Below, piece by piece: positions 59,553 through 64,000 of a DNA stretch of 64,000 nt. Numbering within the stretch: the first letter of the stretch is position 1; the number at the start of each line of letters is the position of its first letter. The notes beneath the pieces are model-generated. The model saw only the letters and a list, made by a program, of their open reading frames with translations, did no database searches and was not told the DNA's origin. The translations under genes and the position numbers were made by a program. This stretch comes from Coleophoma eucalyptorum (Eukaryota; Ascomycota; Leotiomycetes; Helotiales; Dermateaceae), in assembly GCA_026120035.1 (NCBI GenBank), contig JALRME010000010.1:496001-560000 (forward strand), read 5' to 3'.

Positions 59553-61624
59553 TTATGCATGTTCGCCGTCCTTCGTTTGATTTTTGTTGCCGTCACCATG
59601 GGTTTCGATGGTTTTGACTTTCTCCAAATTTGTTGTGGGGTCAGGGAATTGTGCGAGATCCATTGGATTCCTTTTTTCCTCTGTCACCGGGCTCATAAGT
59701 CCAAAATTTGTAGTTCCATCTGTTGGCCGACTATCCCACCAACTTCTCTCTCGTTTCGCACGCACTGCCTCGAAGTTACCAGAGTCTCTCCTCCTCTCGG
59801 CCATCTCCTCTTCCCTCCTCTTATATGCTTGTCTTGCCTCTCTTGCCATCTCTTGTCTTGTTTTCCCGGGACCATGTTGTTTACTTTTCCGCCTAGTCTT
59901 AACCTCAGTCCAGCCAGACCAGAATCTAAAACTTCTGAAAAAGCTTTGATTGCTTTCATTGCCAGGAACGTGTCGCCAGGGTTTCTCCCTTGTAGAGAAG
60001 AGCCAGCAGTCAACAGCAGCTTGAGAGCATATGCATACAGTTGTGAGACAGGTGAGAATGAATGGAGGGTCGTTGGCGAATGTATCACGATACTGCATGA
60101 TATGAGAGACGAAAGGAAGTGCCCACATACACATGTATACTAAGGGATAGATGAAGAGAAATCGTAGCTGACGGCGAATCTTCTCCCGAGTTCGCATCAT
60201 TTCGGAGACAGCTAGGTTTTGGCCTTGCGAATTAACGAGTTGTAAACGCGTCGCCGGTGGTGTTGTCGCCTGGGTGGTGCTCGCATTGTGCCGCCAGGGG
60301 AAGAAGATATCAGCGACTGACCGTTTGTGACTAGAACCATCGTCACTTTTCGAGAACAGGTTTGAAAAGGTGTTCATCCGCGAAGTCTGCCCGGAAAGGC
60401 TAGGGGTCTCGTCAGATACTGGTGTGTGTGGTGAAAATGTGATAAAGGGAGTATGAGCTTGCGGTGGGATTTGGATTGATGGTGATGATGGCCCTTCTTC
60501 AGGAGTTTCGGGATCCACCAATGAAGACTCGGTTGGGGGACTGGGAGGAGGAGTTAATGGTACGACGGGGTTGTCCTCTCTCGAGACAACACTGGTCCAA
60601 ATGAAGCGATGAGCCTCGATATCCGGACTTGATACAGACTGCCTGCGCCTTCGCCTAGGATCCAAAGCAGCATCGTCATAGGAAGCTGGTCTCAATACTG
60701 GAATGAGACCATGAGATACCAGGGTCGGTGTTGGTGGTAAACTGCTCCTTTTGAAGGGGTTCGACATTCTCTTTAATGACCCATTAGAGCCTCCACTGCT
60801 GTCACTTTCTTCCTTTGCGAAGTGGTGGAACTTGTAGCGAACGTAATAATATATGGAAACATAGATCGCAACGATAACCACAAAAATAACGTATCGAGGA
60901 ATCCAACCCAATGCCAATGTATACCAGAACGGTCTCGCCGGAAGGTAACAATATGTCCCATTAGACTCGTATGCATGGTTGCCATTCAAAAATCCTAGAG
61001 AGGCCATGATGGTTGGTAAAATTACCCATAGCAGATACGCTGTGTATCTGTAAGGATAGAGGCCTCCTTCTGCCGCCGCTGTTCGAGATTTAAATAAATA
61101 CAAGGCTGTGTGGAGAGCAATCATGAGAATTGCAAAGTCTCAAAACGTCAGCTAGCGAACCAGATAACCATAGCTTTCACATACCTGATGCCTCGATCCC
61201 CAATGCTATGAAAAAACCATTAACTTGACAGAACGTGGAATTGTTTTGGACTGGGCCATGGATGAAGGTGACAATAGGGTACACCATGAACCAGAGGGCC
61301 TTGAACATATCACTCTGAATGAGCAGCATAATCAAGCTTCAAAATCAGCAGGTGCATCAAATGTCATGCTACTTCTACTTACTCATGTCTGAAGCTCCTC
61401 CTCATCTTGACGAACCAGTAAAACGCCAAAATGGCCGAAGCAACACTGATAACGGAGAAAGACAGGGCCAAACATTGTAGGACATATCCTTGGTGCTCCG
61501 TCACAGTTTGGGACGTGCCAGCGATCGAGGGAGTGACAGTTGTTGTATTTCCCAGGCCGCGCTTGAACTCAGGTAGGATATGTAGTGTGCGAATAACTTG
61601 TAGGCCCATGGAGAGTGGCGCCAT
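59553..61624 (-). CDS. Git3/Gpr1-family G-protein-coupled receptor (carbon sensing)
   Basis: A seven-helix receptor of the fungal glucose/carbon-source class that signals to adenylate cyclase. The exons are 61383-61624, 61185-61336 and 59553-61138 (minus strand), giving 659 residues. The splices give RRSFRHDLIMLLIQSDMFKA and GIEASDFAILMIALHTALYL. Helix 1 is around VLQCLALSFSVISVASAILA; helices 2-5 follow through GWIPRYVIFVVIVAIYVSIY. A very long third cytosolic loop (about 265-460, Ser/Pro-rich, with PLTPPPSPP) precedes the conserved C-terminal pair of helices, introduced by REKIRRQLRFLFIYPLVYMC (the Gpr1 C-terminal domain). The tail is basic with a predicted coiled KRREEEMAERRRDSG stretch. 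Which sugar or amino acid it senses is not inferable. Confidence 0.88.
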
Positions 61625-64000
61625 CAAGAAGTCTGGTCAAAATTGACCAGTTCTTCCAAAATTACCAGTTCTTCGATTCGAGTAGGTGTGGTAGAGTATG
61701 GGTTGCGATCCTTCCTACCGACACTGTAAAGACAACATCGTTGATCGTAGACAGGCAGGCCAACTCGAAGTTCCAGCACTCAGATCGTCGCTGGCGGTGT
61801 TTCGCAGAATCCACAACAATTGAATTGATTGGCGCCCCGACACTGGATTCCTCCAGCTCACAATTGGCGGCTCCTTCTCGTCTATTGCGTTTAGTCGCGC
61901 AAGAGAATGCGAGTTCGGTGGGTGGTGGGTGGTGGGCGGTGTGCTGGTGTTGGGCAAAGCTGTATGCTGGTACCTGTTTTCCTGTCTCCGCGCGTGGGGA
62001 AGCAAGAATGGGGAATGGACGAGCAGGTTTGAGGTTGCAAGTTGGCAAGTTGGCGGTTGGAGGATGGAGGATGAATCGTAACAATATCGGAGGGAGACGG
62101 CTAAACAGGGAGGGAAAGGATGCTGATTGCAGGAGCAATGGATTAGGAATGGGCGAGGGCAAGTGAGGGCAGGAGGGTGCAGTATGGAAGAGGCAGAGGT
62201 CAAGCACGAAAGCTTACTTCATGACGCCGGGGGCTAGGATGGGGACATCGGTGGTTGAAGTGGTGGATTGAGCGTGATGTGCCGACCAGCAAGAAAATTG
62301 TTGATGGGCCAATGATGTAGAACCCAGCTGAGCTTGGGGGGAATCTGTGGCTGTCTTGTCGGCAAAACCAAGAGAACCATAAATATTGATTTGAATTTTT
62401 CTAAGCTGTCTTTCCCTCGGCCTCCCCCGCTCCGTCGCCGCACTCCCTTTGCTTCCTTTTGCGCTGCCCTGTCCGCCTCTACCTTCACCTCCACCACGGC
62501 GTCCCACTCTGCACTGCTATCATACGATGACTTCCTCCGGGTTATTGCTCACCTGCTGCTCTCTAATCCTCGGCTGCAAGCCACCAGCTACGTACAGTGC
62601 GGACGGAGGGGCACGCTCGCGCTCGCTTACACGGTCAAGAGAATACAGTTAATCCAGCGGGGGCTGGACTTGGATCGTTTTGCTTTGGCGTTGCTTTGCT
62701 AATACAAGCACTTTCGGCTGCAAAGTTTGTTCGGTTTGTTGTGTCTTGTTGATCAAAGTCTACTGGTTATCCCCATGATGTCTAGGATACGAGTTAGGTA
62801 CGTACCGCCGCAACCAAAGTTTGATCCTCATGACAGGCCTAACCCTGAGTGGCTCGGCGACAGCGGCATCTGGGCATCTGAACTGACTGATGACGGAGTT
62901 CGGGAGTCCTCCCTGGCAAGCGTCCTTGTCGATGCTCGATAGGCTCTGGTGGCGTCGCTAGGCACAATTCCTACCATGTCTGGCGCCGACTTTTTTTTGG
63001 CACAGGCCGCTTCCTGGTCCATTGCGTCCCAAGCTGCTGGTCAAGGGGAACGATGGCGTTGAGGGGAGGGTGGAGGGGCTGGAGGACAGGAGGTCAGAGC
63101 GAAGAAATACTCCGCAAGTGTATCTCACTGATGCGTCAAAATCAATATATTTGAAGTGGAATCCCCGAGTCCTCGAAACATTGCGACTCGTCACTTGCGA
63201 CTGGCTCGAGAACCGTCCACTGTTAATCACCTTGTCTGGTAATCCGGTTCCGATATTGACTATTTACATCCTCGGGTTGGGTGCATAATCGGCCTCATGC
63301 ACGTTGATGTCGTCTTCACCGACTCTTCTCCTCGTGCTGGCGGTACCTGCGAAACATGTGCCTGTATGTTGTACGAACGCCTTGACAAAATGACCGGGAG
63401 ATGAATCCACGCGGCATCACAGGACGAGAGGGCTATAAGCCCGAGAGGTATAGTTGCAACACGCTGCCTCTCCTTTGACCGCACTACGCGCCTTCCTAAG
63501 CGGTAAGGGATGTCTTGTTTTTATAATGCCTTCCCTCATAAGATCTATTGGACGCCATCATATTTCTTGACTTCAGCAATACGATGCTGGACGCTTTGTC
63601 GCATCTCCACATCGGTATTGACCCATATTCTGCTGTACAACATACAGGAATGTTGGTGCCATTGCGAGGACCGTGCAGCACAGGCATAACTCGATAAACA
63701 CCTCCCCACCGAAACGGTTTTCAAAGAAAGCTCCAGTGATCTCTGCTGCAACTTGTTACATTGGCTCGATCCTTTGGCGAATCCTATGCTTCCATGCATC
63801 TGAATTTAAGCTTTACAATAAACGATAACCTTCAATGTTGACAGGTGCCTTAATACAATCATACTGCAGCCCAGACTGCACTGGGCTGCATCCAAAGATT
63901 GCGGCTTGAAGTTTAGGTATTAAACGGGTATTATTGGGACGGGTGTCTAAGACCATGATCTAGCCATGACCAGTCTGGCAGCGCCTCGTTAGTCCCAGCC
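61625..64000. other. GPCR upstream region and gene-free right end
   Basis: About 2.4 kb with no convincing gene. The first 800 bases are the GPCR leader/promoter, with C/T- and G-rich tracts (a GGTGGGT-type run near 61920, a CTCC-rich run near 62410-62510) that generate the spurious Pro- and Gly-rich frames here. From 62700 to 64000 all frames are short and uncharacterised on both strands. No RNA gene is recognised. Confidence 0.5.

Noticed and set aside
61662..62507. Pro/Ser-rich and Gly-rich frames upstream of the GPCR
   Set aside because: They start at non-ATG codons, lie in low-complexity C/T-rich leader sequence, and lack any domain.

Overview
The window looks like chromosomal DNA of a filamentous ascomycete (Pezizomycotina; a leotiomycete such as a Helotiales member is a guess from general protein flavour, not demonstrated). 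The evidence is many short introns (36-236 nt, mostly 45-65) with CTAAC/CTGAC-like branch points, dense gene packing on both strands, and typical mould genes: elongation factor 3, a Git3/Gpr1-type receptor, a hybrid histidine kinase, an XprF-like hexokinase and a Jen-type carboxylate transporter. I rebuilt the exon structure of about 23 loci by joining open frames at splice sites that restore known family motifs.

Left part (1-24 kb): an edge-truncated secreted Ser/Thr-rich protein (-), a zinc alcohol dehydrogenase (+), a class I glutamine amidotransferase (+), a Jen-family monocarboxylate transporter (+), a small four-TM protein (-), DcpS (+) whose coding end overlaps that of a GILT-like thiol reductase (-), an atypical hexokinase (-), Cdc5/Cef1 (-), a secreted Thr-rich protein (-) and mitochondrial RNA polymerase (-).

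Middle (24-43.8 kb): a nine-exon hybrid histidine kinase (-) divergent from ATP25 (+), S1/P1 nuclease (+), an MFS sugar transporter (-), an orphan ORF (-), then an AT-rich gene-poor island (about 37.0-38.5 kb) with a repeat relic, followed by an orphan protein with SANT/Myb-like segments (+) and a GH5 hydrolase (-).

Right part (43.8-64 kb): EF-3 (+), a TPR-like gene with an internal stop and a minisatellite-filled intron (-), a second repeat relic, a vacuolar-type MFS permease (+), a large AAA+ ATPase (+), mitochondrial malate dehydrogenase (+), a glucose-receptor-type GPCR (-), and 2.4 kb with no convincing gene.

There is no secondary-metabolite, CRISPR, viral or other obvious novel system. 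Carbon sensing and use recur (Jen transporter, sugar transporter, XprF-like hexokinase, Git3-like GPCR, MDH), as does mitochondrial function (RPO41, ATP25, MDH), but nothing shows that these genes form a cluster. The most unusual features are at the level of gene structure: three strongly supported GC-AG introns plus weaker ones, 12-nt and 18-nt microexons, convergent coding overlap, and a minisatellite inside an intron.
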